64,000 nucleotides of DNA from Curvularia sp. ZM96 (taxonomy: Eukaryota > Ascomycota > Dothideomycetes > Pleosporales > Pleosporaceae): assembly GCA_022457065.1 (NCBI GenBank), contig JAJGBQ010000001.1, positions 7,130,001-7,194,000 of the forward strand. Direction: 5' to 3'. Position 1 is the first letter of the stretch. Each line of letters begins with the position of its first letter. The translations under genes were made by a program, and so were the position numbers. Of the stretch, positions 34,701 to 45,785 are shown piece after piece. The notes beneath the pieces are model-generated. The model was not told the origin of the DNA. It saw only the letters and a list, made by a program, of their open reading frames with translations, and did no database searches.

Positions 34701-34937
34701 GCCTGCGTTGGCTTTCCTTAACGCCCCGACAGCGTCTGTAGAATTATCCCCTGGAGTGTCTGCGTGTCCGCTGTACACAATGCGGTCGGGGCTGCGCTGC
34801 CACGCATACAGCTCATCGGTACATCGGCGCAGGTACTCGCGATTCGCAGACGCTAGGGGCCGTGGCGGGAAAGGCGATTTGGGGAGCCGCAGCGTCGAGG
34901 ACCATGATGCGCGGAGGATGCGAGTCGGGGTTAGCAT
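31734..34937 (-). CDS. ISM1: Isoleucyl-tRNA synthetase, mitochondrial type, 1067 aa
   Basis: This enzyme charges tRNA-Ile in mitochondria. The class I signatures are present: PLHIGHALNK (HIGH) and KMSKSLGN (KMSKS). The editing domain shows TTPWTLPANKAIAVH and GTGLVHLAPGHGMDDYN. The C-terminus carries the zinc-finger module of bacterial/organellar IleRS (CPRCWRF ... CGRCAHV). I start at the ATG at 34937, because it gives an Arg/Ser-rich, acid-free mitochondrial presequence (MLTPTRILRASWSSTLRL). The same frame is open 83 codons further, to an ATG at 35186; that extension is not conserved in character. The gene is intronless. The cytosolic IleRS is a different class and not in the window. Confidence 0.95.
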   Translation of the reverse strand: MLTPTRILRASWSSTLRLPKSPFPPRPLASANREYLRRCTDELYAWQRSPDRIVYSGHADTPGDNSTDAVGALRKANAGSIPSFTLHDGPPYANGPLHIGHALNKITKDVICRFEVGQGKKVSYIPGWDCHGLPIEVKALQAQKKDAAQTHPVSVREAARELATRTIEEQKKGFKEWAVMGDWENAYQTMERGFELRQLEVFKSMFEKGLIYRQFKPVYWSPSSRTALAEAELEYDEAHKSLAAFVRYPVRLSEALRNEALKGVEEEVSVVIWTTTPWTLPANKAIAVHRDMQYCLVRDAGNNDELVLIAASRVAEYEKILERKLEIVIPQLRGSDLAEQVQYENPFQKADGLQPIIHADFVTDSSGTGLVHLAPGHGMDDYNVCMPLNIPAFAPVDDAGAFTKDAFPEQPDLLEGLPVTDIKKTGSNAVCNYLQKLGLLRAKQNYRHKYPIDWRTKEPVITRATEQWFANVEGIKNASMKAIANVNFKPESGRSRLESFIQGRSQWCISRQRAWGVPIPALYKVEGDTLEATMDSEIIEHIIQIIKERGINAWWTDAPDDPAWKPKHLSGSYVRGRDTMDVWFDSGTSWTLLPQHKDQPVADVYLEGTDQHRGWFQSSLLTHVATQPYSTEMVKAPFKMLITHGFTLDSEGRKMSKSLGNVISPFQIMSGELLPPVKRKKQKGVKQDAAAKHTPTYDAMGADALRLWAASSDYTRDVTIGQPLLMSVNQALHKYRVTFKWLLGIFSLPSCPPPFSSFNHLVPTTTEFGNLADRLAVHRLVQVSNEAHGHFAKYEFFKAINTLNKYISMDLSAFYFETLKDRVYTGDVSDCQTLQRVLGLVFYELLQMLAPVCPLLVEEVWDHVPATLKENSIHPARAVWSCLPPLAEAESKSLERMNGVMSALGAAIKIAQERVRAEKKIGSSLECAATVYLGADSIGALSESFAKVMHPLSLQIADMEEQLAGLFVVSEVRVRVLPDTLSSSSSLQPGFETEDAEQMKQEWAWAEEEAVVASGEEEGVSDLLGKARVLVHPPSREKCPRCWRFVKEETEDVCGRCAHVVERQGGV

Positions 34938-35277
34938 AATAGCATTGTGGGCGGACAGAATCGGCGGGGGAACGTTTGGGCTGTTGGTGGGCTGGGGATA
35001 TTTTTTTGGGGTTCGCAAGGCTGAACGCGGTGATGGTTCGGTGATAGTGCGGAGATAGGAACCTCGCATAGGTAGGAAAGGGTGTAGGCACTTGTTGGTG
35101 TACAGAGTCGGCTTGGTATTGCCCATGCTCATAACAGGCGAATGTGGTGTATTCATGGTATCTAATGCATAACTATCGTCAGTCACTTGTCTTGTTCATT
35201 TCCATCCGAACGCCTTCTGCCAAACCTCCAGTGTGTCATAGCAATAGTTCCAAACTCTTCATGTGAAATATCCCGTC

Positions 35278-36887
35278 TTAATAAACAGTCAAAGAGCTGA
35301 CAGCCCCATTCTTAAGCACTTCAAATACCATGCCTGGAAAGCCAAACAGTTCCACATTACCCACGTCTGTGGCACCGCCCTCCATGACACTGCCAGCATT
35401 GGCAAACTTGCTCTTCTTCCCCGAGCTGTCTTCCCATCCCCCAAGCAGTTCGCAGCTGCTCCCCGGACTGTCTCCCCAGCCTCGGTTTAGCGCCATACCA
35501 CGCTGTTGTAATCGTTCTTGCTCCTCGTTCTCGTAGTACGGCTTGAAGACCTCTTTTAAGCGTCCGGAGATGTCACCGAAACCCATTTCAGAATTCAGTG
35601 GCTCGCGGTACATGGCTGAGGGTACGTGTTCAAGAGTCCATCTACTTCTCCGATGTCTGTTGAACTGATAAGAGCCCGGGACGTTACCGTGGAATATTAT
35701 CTTGGTCGCGGTCAGATGATTCAGGGGTTGCGCGCTGAGCTTCCCTGCTTCCTGCGAATCAGCCTCTCGTCTTTCAGCAGTCGGTGAAGGTGGAGAAATC
35801 TGCGTGGCCTGTGAGATCAAAATGTCGAAGCCGTGGTGGTAGTAGTTGTAAAAATGCTCTGCTGCAGCAATCTCCCGCTCCTGAGCTTCCAGGGCTGCTT
35901 CGTCATCGTCTTCCCATGCATCCTCGTCGTCGCTTCTGATGGCTGAGCCAGGATCCGAGTCTTCATCAGGGGTGAAACCGCCAGGAGAGAGATCTGATGC
36001 ATCGCTTGTCCTCCGATCCTTGTGAATAGACAAACGGTGGTCGTTCTTGCGATATATCGAATCAGGGGCTCCCAACTCCATGATCAGATCTTGGGGCGTT
36101 GTCTCACTAAGAATAATCCAGAACGGAGGGCTAGAACGCCTGACGAGCTCGATCCTGCCTTCGCCATGTACTCTGACCGTTTCGATCTCATCCGGCCCAC
36201 TGTCCTTCGCTTTGGCCAACATCAACGACCTGGGATTTACAGGGGGAGCGGTAAACAGAGTGGCGCGCGCCTTTTGCCATGATTCTCCGCTGAAGACGGC
36301 CATGGAAGTTGCGGGGCCAGTAGCAGATGACGACAAGAGCGAGATAAAGTCCTTCTTCGGGGAATATGCAGAATGCTGAACAGGAAAGTTGAATGCTATG
36401 CCTGGGTACGACAGGTTGTATGTGCCCATTGCGTTTGGATCCTCCGACTTTGGTGGAACATACTCCCCGCCATAAGTCGGCCCCAGCAGCTTGTCGTAGA
36501 CATGCCTGAACCTCGGGCCCGCTGGACCTGCCGAGAAGCCCCCGTCTGCAGGCTTATACACTTCGATGTCCTTGTATACCAATCGGGCCTTGGCGAAATC
36601 TAGCACTTCGATAAGGCGTAGCCGCTGGTCAGGGCCGTCAAACTGTAGGCGGAGGCCGTTGTCGGGAAGGACGACTTGTATTGGGGTTGAGATGGGGTGG
36701 AAGTCGTCGTGGTAGAGGTGGAAGCGCGGAAAGGCCTTGACTTCGGCTTTGATGGTCGTCAGTACTTCGTGCAGTGAGCACCCAAGGGCTGTGTTTCAGT
36801 CAGCTTGATACGGCGCAACGACTATGATGACCAACTCATGAAGCCTATGCTGCGCCCTGGCTGCAGCTGCATATTTCCATCTTCCAT
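35278..36887 (-). CDS. UPF0183 / PHAF1-like protein (C16orf70 homologue), 520 aa
   Basis: The animal homologue PHAF1 pairs with BCAS3 at the phagophore during autophagy; the fungal role is little known. Exons are 36836-36887 and 35278-36788, with a 47-nt intron (donor GTTGGT, phase 1). The N-terminus reads LQPGRSIGFMTLGCSLHEVL and, later, LRLQFDGPDQRLRLIEVLDF, the conserved start of the family. The middle has GPTYGGEY and YPGIAFNFP; TPQDLIMELGAPDSIYRK and the His/Tyr-rich NYYHHGFDILI block follow. An acidic insert (residues about 300-330, DDEDAWEDDDEAALE) separates the latter two. Its promoter is shared with the divergent kinesin-5 gene. Confidence 0.92.
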
Positions 36888-37487
36888 GATGGGCCTTGTA
36901 TATGGATCTCAGTGCAAAAGTGTATGAAGAGAGTGTAACACGCTTGTTAGTCGATGTGCAGCTACCTAGCTCGCGGATGGTAGGGATAAGCTCGTGCTCA
37001 GTTCACGAGGGCATGTGACACATCCATACAACACAAGACCAACCCGACACAGAACACGGGTCGATGAACGGCCTAGGCGCCACAAAGATGCAGTTTATCC
37101 AGAACCTCAGTCGTCGGCCCCAAGTCTACACGCTGTCGGAGGTGAACGAGGGGTAGTGGGGCTTCAGGGCATGCCGCTAACACGTGTAATCCATGGGTTC
37201 AGCAGGGCGAAGATTATAGCAGAGCAGTGTCAGGTAGAAGCAGCTTCTGTGAGAATAACACCAGCATCGATCTAGTCAAGATAGACATAAAGATGTGCAA
37301 GTCGAGTTGCGTTGACGTAGCGCGAGGGGTTCGTGAAGGTCCCTGGCGCGTGGTCTGAGCTCCCGCGCTTCCGGGATGCTGCAGCATCTGTTTACCGATT
37401 GTTTACTTTCGGCCGGCGCTCCACAACACCAGACGCTCCGCATACTAACCACCAGCACAACACGCCCGCCACACCCACAGCGGCACC
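36888..37487. promoter_or_regulatory. Divergent promoter of PHAF1-like and kinesin-5 genes
   Basis: This is 600 bp between two divergent starts. The last 60 bp before 37488 are C/A-rich, a common fungal leader composition. I recognise no specific site. Confidence 0.4.
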
Positions 37488-40400
37488 ATGTCTGGCCTCC
37501 CGAGACCCGGAGCGCCGGTCAAGCGCACAACGACATCAATGCGCCCTCCAACGACGCGACCACCGCATCTAGCGCGCGGCCGTACAGCAACACCTACCAT
37601 AGATGGACGTGCATCGAGAGCAGAATCAGTAGCTTCGACTTCGCGGGCGCTCCGTTCATCGCCTCTGAAGCGCAAAGAGCCGGAGTTTGAGGTGGGCGGA
37701 CAAGAGACCAACATCAATGTTGTTGTCCGATGCAGAGGGCGAAACGACCGAGAAGTGCGCGAAAACAGCGGCGTCGTAGTGTCGACCAACGGAATCAAGG
37801 GTTCGACTGTAGACCTATCTATGGGCTCGAGTGCGCTCAGCAACAAGACATACCAGTTCGACAAGGTTTTCTCTCCAGCAGCCGATCAGGGCATGATTTT
37901 TGACGAAGTTGTTGCGCCGATTTTGAACGAGGTGATTTGACACGATACCGTCGTCGACAACAGTGACTGACAAGTGAAATAGGTCATTGACGGCTTCAAC
38001 TGCACAATCTTTGCTTATGGCCAGACCGGTACTGGCAAGACCTACACAATGACGGGTGACATCGCCAATGTCCTTCCACTTCCAGATGCTGCTGGTATAA
38101 TACCACGTGTGCTGCACGCCCTCTTTGCGCGCCTCGAAACCGACGAACTTGACAACTCTGTCAAGTGCTCCTTTATCGAACTGTACAACGAAGAGCTGCG
38201 CGACCTTCTATCCCCAGACGATGCGACGAAGCTCAAAATCTACGACGACAACAGCAAAAAAGGCTCTACCACAACCATGGTGCAGGGTATGGAGGAGTGC
38301 CACCTAAAGACTGCCTCCGAAGGCATCAAGCTACTGGCTAATGGCAGCCACAAGCGACAAGTCGCAGCAACAAAATGCAACGACCTGAGTTCTCGAAGTC
38401 ACACTGTCTTTACCATCACCGTCTACATTAAGCGAACATCAGAAGACGGTCAGGAGTATCTTAGCGCCGGAAAGCTCAATCTGGTCGATCTTGCGGGCAG
38501 TGAAAACATCCAGCGCAGTGGAGCTGAGAACAAGCGAGCTGCAGAAGCCGGTCTAATCAACAAGAGTCTGCTAACATTAGGTCGCGTTATCAACGCGCTC
38601 GTCGAACGCAGCTCACATATTCCGTACCGAGAGTCAAAGCTGACTCGTTTGTTGCAAGACTCACTAGGTGGTCGGACAAAGACGTGCATTATTGCAACCC
38701 TATCGCCAGCAAAGAGCAACCTGGAGGAAACCATTTCTACCCTGGACTACGCTTTCCGCGCCAAGAACATTCGGAACAAGCCCCAGGTCAACCAACCAAT
38801 TAACAAGAAAACCCTGCTCAGAGAATACACCACAGAGATAGAGAAACTCAAGAGCGAGCTGATCGCAACAAGGCAACGAAACGGTGTCTACCTTACTCAA
38901 GAGAACTATGATGAGATCACGACGATAAGCGAGTCGAGACGAATTCTAAGTGAAGAGCAGCGCGAACGACTCGACACCATGGAGGTCAACCTGCGTAACA
39001 AAGTTGAAGACCTGTTCAAATTGACCACAAAGTTCCAGACACTGAAGAAAGACAACGAACAGACGCAGCTGGAGTTGGATGGTACAAAGGGCATCTTGGA
39101 AAAGACAGAAATCGTTTTGAACCACACTCGTCAAAATCTGGAAGAGGAGGCGGAGCTGCGCAAGGCACACCAGAAGACAGAGGAGGAGCTGGCAGAAGTA
39201 GGACGAAATATGATGTCAACCCTGAGCAAGACCACATCAGCTATCGATGGCTTGAGGTCCAAAATCCGCCGAAAATCCGAGCTTCAATCACAAAACCGAC
39301 GCAACTGGAATTCTTCGCAAACACAGGTCGTAGACACTACGCGCCTAGTCGAGGACCGGATAGAAGAGTTTCAACAACAGCAAGAGCAGCTGATGGATGC
39401 CATCTCCGAACGAATGCAGGCGTTCGTCCGGGACGAACTTGAGAAGCTGGGCGCCTCACAGGCTTTTTTGCAAGAGAAGATGGAAGCGTATCAGACATCC
39501 GAGACCGAAGTCAACAGTCAAACTGCACAAGCCCGTGACCACATGAATGAGGTTCTCGAGGAGATTAAAACCTTGCGCGAGGAAGTGAAAACAAAGATTG
39601 GTGCAGGACTCGATGAACTTTCTGCTGCAGCAGAGACCATCTCAGCAAACATCATCACGGAACTGGATGCTTTCCACACCCAAGTCCATTCATCATACGC
39701 TAGTCTAGGTCGTGACTTCAAGACAACATTCGACGATTTGGTCAAGGATCTGAACGACCAGCAAACAGAGAACGAGCGACTCCACCAGCAGGTCGTAGAG
39801 GCAAACACAGCTTTGATCGAGGCAAACAAAGCGTCTGAAAGCCAGCTCGCAAAGCTTGTGGACGAGGAGAAGCAGAAGGCCGCTGAGGACCGACAAGAGT
39901 TGTTAACACAAATCACTGCACTTATGAGTGCAAATGCGGAGGCGCAGGAGAAGAGATTACAAGAAAGGCTTTCGGCTGTGCGTGAAGAGATGGCCGCGGC
40001 TAACACTGCGTTCGAGGCCAAGCAGGGAGCTTACACTGAAGGTGTCAACGCGTGGTCAGACAAATCGAAAGATATTCTTGCAGGCGTATCAAAGTCGAGA
40101 GAGGCGGTCAAGACTAAGATCAAGTCTGATTTTGCTACCGCAACCGAGCACTCCACCTCGATCAAGGATACAACCACATCTGTCCATGAAAGCACCGTCA
40201 AGACTGTCGAAGCTCAGATGGCGCATCTGGATACCCAGTTGCAGTCTTTGGATGATATCGTTTCGCGTATTCGTGAGCAGAACAATGCTCACCACGCTGC
40301 GCATACGGCATCGCTCGCCGCACTATCCTCAACAGTCGGAGCCTCGTACTCCAGCATCGGTGACCATTTGTCGTCTTCCTTTGATCGCGTCCAGTCACTC

Positions 40401-41090
40401 GAGTCTGACATGTCGGTACACACTGTCGGTCTCAAGGAGACTTTGCCATCTCTGGCGGCTGAATCAGATATCCGCGCGCCGCTGCACGAGCTCCGTGAGA
40501 CTGTCAGCAACCAGAATCTGATTGAGTACAACCCCACTGGCGAGACACCCCAGCGCGTATCCTACAGCATTCCTTCGACTCTTCCCCGCACCGAAGCCCA
40601 CGAAACTATCATCTCCCGCCTTCGCAACCGCCCTACGTCAGCCGATAGCACAACCCGAAGTCCTTCCAAGCAACCGATTTTTAATGACGCAACAAATTCT
40701 CTCGCCTCGCCAACCAGCCTGCTTTCCCCCACTACCAACAAGTCTGAAATGATGTTCCCTTCGATCAGTGCGCACGCCCACACCACTCCGATCCCCACAG
40801 GAGGAGGCAACCCCTCTTCTCTGCGGGAGTTGGATGTTAACGTGGTAGCGCAGGAAGCTCATACGCAGCCTCTTCCCCATCTCGCATCCCAATCTTCTTA
40901 CGAATCACTGGCCAACGGACCACCAAGCAAGAAGAAGCGTACAAGCGGCGAAGAGGCGAGTAAGCTGCCGATGAAGAAGGTGAGGAAGACGGTCGGTATT
41001 GCTGAGGAGAAGATTGATAGAGAGAATATTGCGAATTTCGGGAGCAGCATTGGACCGGGGAGAAAGCTGAGGAGTCATGGAGGTACATAG
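37488..41090 (+). CDS. bimC: Kinesin-5 (BimC/Eg5/Cut7 type) mitotic motor, 1183 aa
   Basis: Kinesin-5 is the plus-end-directed homotetrameric motor that cross-links antiparallel spindle microtubules. Exons are 37488-37931 and 37983-41090 (51-nt intron, phase 0). The motor domain begins NINVVVRCRGRN near residue 73. It contains the P-loop GQTGTGKTYTMTG, switch I NDLSSRSHTVF and switch II LVDLAGSEN, and ends at the neck with AKNIRNKPQVNQ. A long coiled-coil stalk follows (about 430-880). The BimC box with its CDK site is near residue 1000 (TGETPQRVSYSIPSTLPRT). The C-terminus has basic patches (KKKR, KKVRK) that may serve as nuclear localisation signals. The intron falls just before the P-loop block. 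Confidence 0.97.
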
Positions 41091-44000
41091 ATGTGAGGAG
41101 TCATTCTTTCGCTTTTCTTGTAGTCTCTGTTTGTATCAAGGGCGAGGCAGTGTTTGAAGAAAAAAGGACGGATTGGTCACACGACTACTACAGTCAGGAT
41201 GGGTTTCTTTTGCATAGTTCTATGGTGTCTCTTGGAGATTTCAAACGATCAATCAACCTGGAGGTTGTGTCACTAGTATATTGTCCTTTTGTCACTTTCA
41301 AATACAGGGTATAGGGCATTAGGGTATCTTGGGCTCGATTGCAGCATAGCGAATAGGCGCAATGAATGTTTTTCATGTTCAGTTTGAATCCTCAGAACGA
41401 GAGTGCTATTGCTGTTTGATTGGGCGGTTGCAGCTTACGGTTGGCAGGAAGGAACGCATATTGGAAGCAAATGCTCGCCTCGACATGAGAGACAGACCCT
41501 TCAAGTCAGCAATGAAGAAAGCACCATACCAGGATTCTCACCCACAAGCCATGATCATCGCCCTCTCTCCCTCCTCAAACTCTAATAGCACACGCAATTT
41601 CCCCATAGCACACGAGCACATGCCCAACCTGCCCAACGCACCCAACGCGCAGCACCCTCTTCCGCGGAGCATCCCCATGAATCACATCCAACGCCCGTCA
41701 CTCACACTTTAACTTTCGCTCATAGCAACGCACATATGTAGCCCCGGTAAGGTGTCACAAAACGCGCGGCGTCTCCAAGCTATCGGGAAACCCGTCACGC
41801 TTACACATGTACATGCATGCATACATACATACGTTGGTAGCGAGTAATTATACGTAGTCTCCGCGGACCCCGTGACAACAGGGTCATTCACATGCGGTTG
41901 CTGAAAAGGGAAACGGAAACGTAAAAGAAGCGAGGGACAAAAAATTGAAGGGATTTAGGACGGTAAGTACAGGGGATGTAATGTTATATAGAGTTGTATG
42001 TGTAGTTGTGGAAATTGGGACATTTTTTTTCTTTGGATAAGGTGAAAATGTATGAGATTGTATGGGATGAAATGGAGTTTGGATGGATGGATGGATGGAT
42101 GCTGCTGGATTGGGATAGCATATGCCCCCTCCACTGTCTCTCAGCTATTTAGTGATATGAAGTGCAGGGGGGTTGATCGGGGAGCGGCTAGACCTTCCAC
42201 GCCCCCAACCGTAGTACCTACGTACGGAAATTTTCACGCATCTCGCTGTGTGAATAGTCGTTCCGAGGGGCGCGGGATGTGCGCGGGCCGGGGAGGGAGG
42301 GACCGCGGGATCCGTCCCGTTTCGTTTCTTGTCTTCCTCGGAGTGGGTCTGGCCTTTTGAGCCTCTCTCTAGATTTTCTTTTGTTGGGCCAGGTTTGTAA
42401 CGTTGGTGAGACTGCGCACATACAGATACAGATGTTTTTGCTGACGAGATGCGGCCGGCTTGTGGGACCCAATGGGTTGGGCTACCCGAATGCGCGGCCG
42501 GCAGATCAGCGGCATGACTATGGTTTGGTCTGTGTAGCAGGTTGCTCGTGCCGGGGATGGCCCACGGGTTGAGGGCGGAAGGACATTGCCGATAGGGTAG
42601 ACTATAATGGTACAATACTCATGGTCAGTTGAGGCCCCCATCCACTTTTCCAGTTTCTCTCTGGGGCCCCCACTACACTTTTCCCTCTACGGACGAGGTC
42701 TCCTCGCGATTGTTGCCACACTGGGACTTTGAGCTGGTGACTACCTTGGTTGCTCATGGCTGGATTGGGAAAATGCTGGATGTTGGTTGTCAGTTGGTTG
42801 CTGCTCAGTTCAGAACCCAGAGTAAAATATGGCTAGACTCTGGAGCCGAACTAGGAAATAATGCAATATCAAAGGGAATTACAAGCGTGTGTGTGTGTGA
42901 TGCAAGCAGCGTGTGACTACAAGTTTGTACTAGGATCAAACTTGTCGTTGATCTATCATTCAAGGATAAAAAGATCGAGCGATCTGAGCGGAAGGCGGAT
43001 ACTTGTCGGGCCGACCGTAGGTAATCCACAGAGAAAAAAGCAAAAGGATATGCCGGGGCCGGAGCGTCTTAGATGTGGCTGAAGCTATAAGCTAAGAGCC
43101 TCGGGCGCTAGAAAGGGGAGAGAATAGTAATGTGGGGGATTGACAAGGCTAGTCTGTCGGTGTCCAGAATGGTTCTTGTGCATTGCTGGGGAATGGAAAA
43201 AGCAAAACGGGCGCTGCATGTGCACACGGTCGAGATCCAGATGCCACCATAAAAACAAGGACAGCTAATCCAGGTATTTCCTCGGACAGCTCACCGAATA
43301 TCATTGCAAGCAATATGTAGGCGTAATTGGCTGAGGGAGTTGGGTAACAAGCCCATTGGTTTGTTTGTTGAGGCCCAAGATGCGCCACATGCAGAGGAGT
43401 TGGCGTTGGTCAGCCTACAGAAATGTCAACCGCTGAGGGCGATTGGATTTCGGAAACACATACCGGCTCGACTCGAGAAGAGAATTGCGCACCCCCTTTT
43501 CACTGGCATGACAAGAGCGTTCCCTGACGTAGACGAACGCAAGTATTGCAGTCGTGACGTGCTCCAACGTAGATTGCTCTTGTGCTGAAGAAAAACATTT
43601 CGATATGCAGGTGCCATGTGCTGAAGCCCTACAGGGCGGACATGGCGTCTCCTAATGAGTTTCAAGCCCACGCCTACACCGCTTGTCGCGGAGGATGATT
43701 TAATGAGGATAGGCAGCGGGGGTTCGTTTCACGATGTTTTGGTGTGAAATGGCATGTTGAGCTGACCGGAATTGACTATCGCAATTTGAGGTAGTGCAGA
43801 ATCAACAGGGGAGGAGGGGTCTTCGATTGTCTCTGAGATATGGATACTTGCCAAGTACTGCTTCATCTGCTGACTTGGGGCCTCACTTTGGTAGCCTTCG
43901 GACAAAGTAAAAGACCGAAGAAACTCGATCGCCGAATCAGTATCGTGAGCTTCATCCCAGGAAAGCATGGGTGGGGAACTAGTGAAGAGTGGAGATAGTA

Positions 44001-45245
44001 GCGTGGGGCGATCCGATGATGCACTTGAATTATGCAACGATGAAGAGTGTATGTGCATGAGGAATGAAAGAAACAAAGAAGGGCTGGTGGCGCTCACTTG
44101 GTGCAGCATATAGTTTGTTATTATCCGTTGACACACCGACACATGTATGTATACAGAGCGCATAGCTGCAGGGCGTCGTAGTCTGGAGGATGGCAGGCGG
44201 GTGACTGGAGCCGATCTACCAGATGAGATCTGACGTACCCCCACGCTAGCCTGGGTGCGTGCGTGCGTGCCGGGTACGGGTACCATGGCCGACACCTCTC
44301 TACCCCAGAAACACAATACAACACCCCAGGGCATGCTTGACAGTGTGACATGTGCCCGGGGCGACATTCCGCTGCGCTGGTAGGGGCCGGTCCCAGATGC
44401 GTGGACTCTAGTGGCACGAGTGCCCGACGTCGTGTGTTGCGTCATTTGCTCGGTGATATTCAAGGCCCCGTCACAGCCTAGTCGCGGACGTGTGTAGCAA
44501 CGCAACGCGGCAATCTTGTATACGAAGCCAATATCGCATGAACCAACTGGATCTGGACTCCCTGGGCAAGATTCAGTCATTGGGGGCTTTTGCAAAACAC
44601 ATGTTTGGGGCGGGAAATGTGGGATATTATTACAAGGCCATTGTGCCTTGAGATTCTGTCAAGAGCTCGGTGTCGCTAGTGAACATGCTTGCATGTCTAT
44701 GTCAAGTACAGGTCGAAGGACTATCTAGCTGGGTAAAGTGCCCTCGCATGCACAAAAACAATGCAGAGGGCTTTTTGATGTGCACCCAAAGGTACCGGTG
44801 GTATCGAGTGTTGCTCTGGAAGAGCGAAAGAACAGGGTATTATACACGCACTGTTGCGTAGCGAATGTGTACAGCTGTCAAACGATACACGGTAATGAAA
44901 TCTGTGCAGTACACTCTGCACTCTCCACCGCTCTGCCATCTAACCGAGCGCAGGGTGCTTGTAATTATGTGATTACCTCCAAGGATTCATGATGGAGTGT
45001 GATTCCGAGCTGATTATGGATGTTCGGGCGGGTCGCGTGTGGGACGGCTGTGGCGAGGGCTGTTGTGATTGTGCTTGGTGAGGTGTGCTGTGGTAGACTG
45101 GCCTGACGTGTCATGTCCATTGCCGGGTTGGGAACCCAATAGCGCAGACAGCGCTCCATGTAGTAGGTAGGTAGGAGGGGTCAAGCGAGTGTGTTGGCGA
45201 CCTCTTCCGGGAAAGAATAGTAGTGAAGGGGGACTCCTTTGACAA
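41091..45245. other. Gene-poor region, 4.2 kb
   Basis: The kinesin 3' UTR is at the left. I see only short scattered ORFs with changing composition, simple repeats (GGAT x5 at 42081-42101; ATGC/ATAC-type runs near 41812-41832) and one small candidate ORF listed separately. No conserved motif or mobile element is seen. The stretch at 44890-44960 resembles part of a tRNA in reverse but lacks a B box. Confidence 0.45.
43729..43968 (-). CDS. Candidate small ORF, 79 aa
   Basis: This is the end of a longer open frame. The part from the ATG at 43968 has coding-like character: acidic, helical, with few rare residues (MLSWDEAHDTDSAIEFLRSF). It is preceded by a CT-rich stretch of the kind found before fungal starts. 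There is no hydrophobic segment or known motif. It could be a small protein, an exon of a gene I cannot join, or chance. Confidence 0.3.
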   Translation of the reverse strand: MLSWDEAHDTDSAIEFLRSFTLSEGYQSEAPSQQMKQYLASIHISETIEDPSSPVDSALPQIAIVNSGQLNMPFHTKTS

Positions 45246-45785
45246 CTAGACACTGCTGGTAGACCGGTTGATAATGTGAGGAAAGGGCATTTTCCGGTCC
45301 TCCTCTTCGTCGTCGTCGAGCAGATCGTCGCCAGGGTAGTCGTTAACGTCGTCTTCGAGCATCTTGAAGGTCTCCATGTAGGCGCGTGAGGGCACTGATT
45401 CTGGAGAAACGAGAAGGGAGGCGACGTCCATCTTGATTGATCTCGGGTAGAGGTGGTCGTTGGGGTCTTTGACGAACCATGCAACGCCTGGTTCAAGAGG
45501 GGCCAACTTGATCTGGGGAACATCGAGGGTAGCGAATCTCTCGGCCAAGATCTTACGTAGCACGCGTTCGACCTGCTCGTCTGTTGGGCCCTGGGTGAGC
45601 TGCTTCTGCTCGAGTCGAAGGAGACGCTCGTTCATCTTGCGGAAACACAGCTCTGTTCTCCGCATAAATTCATGACTGCGAGGGTTAGGCGCCGCTTCTA
45701 AGGACACTGTGGACTGCACATACTACCAGTTTGCGATTCGGTCAAAGGACTGGTTGATCATTTGCAGTTGGTAGGAGAAGGACAT
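45246..45785 (-). CDS. Small unrecognised protein with N-terminal coiled coil, 162 aa
   Basis: Exons are 45727-45785 and 45246-45675, with a 51-nt intron (donor GTAGTA, branch CCTAAC, phase 2). Splicing joins MINQSFDRIAN to HEFMRRTELCFRKMN as one heptad-like helix continuing to ERLLRLEQKQL. The middle is compact (FATLDVPQIKLAPLEPGVAW). The C-terminal third is acidic (DDLLDDDEEEDRK). The frame and splice signals are good, but I do not recognise the family. It stands alone between two gene-poor stretches; the ORFs reading into its promoter are artefacts of C-rich sequence. Confidence 0.65.

Noticed and set aside
3151..36887. ATG29 and the PHAF1-like gene as an autophagy cluster
   Set aside because: They lie over 30 kb apart with unrelated genes between; co-occurrence is probably chance.
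44885..44955. tRNA-like stretch on the minus strand
   Set aside because: A D-arm-like GGTTAGATGGCAGAGC is visible, but no B box, TPsi arm or closing acceptor stem could be found.
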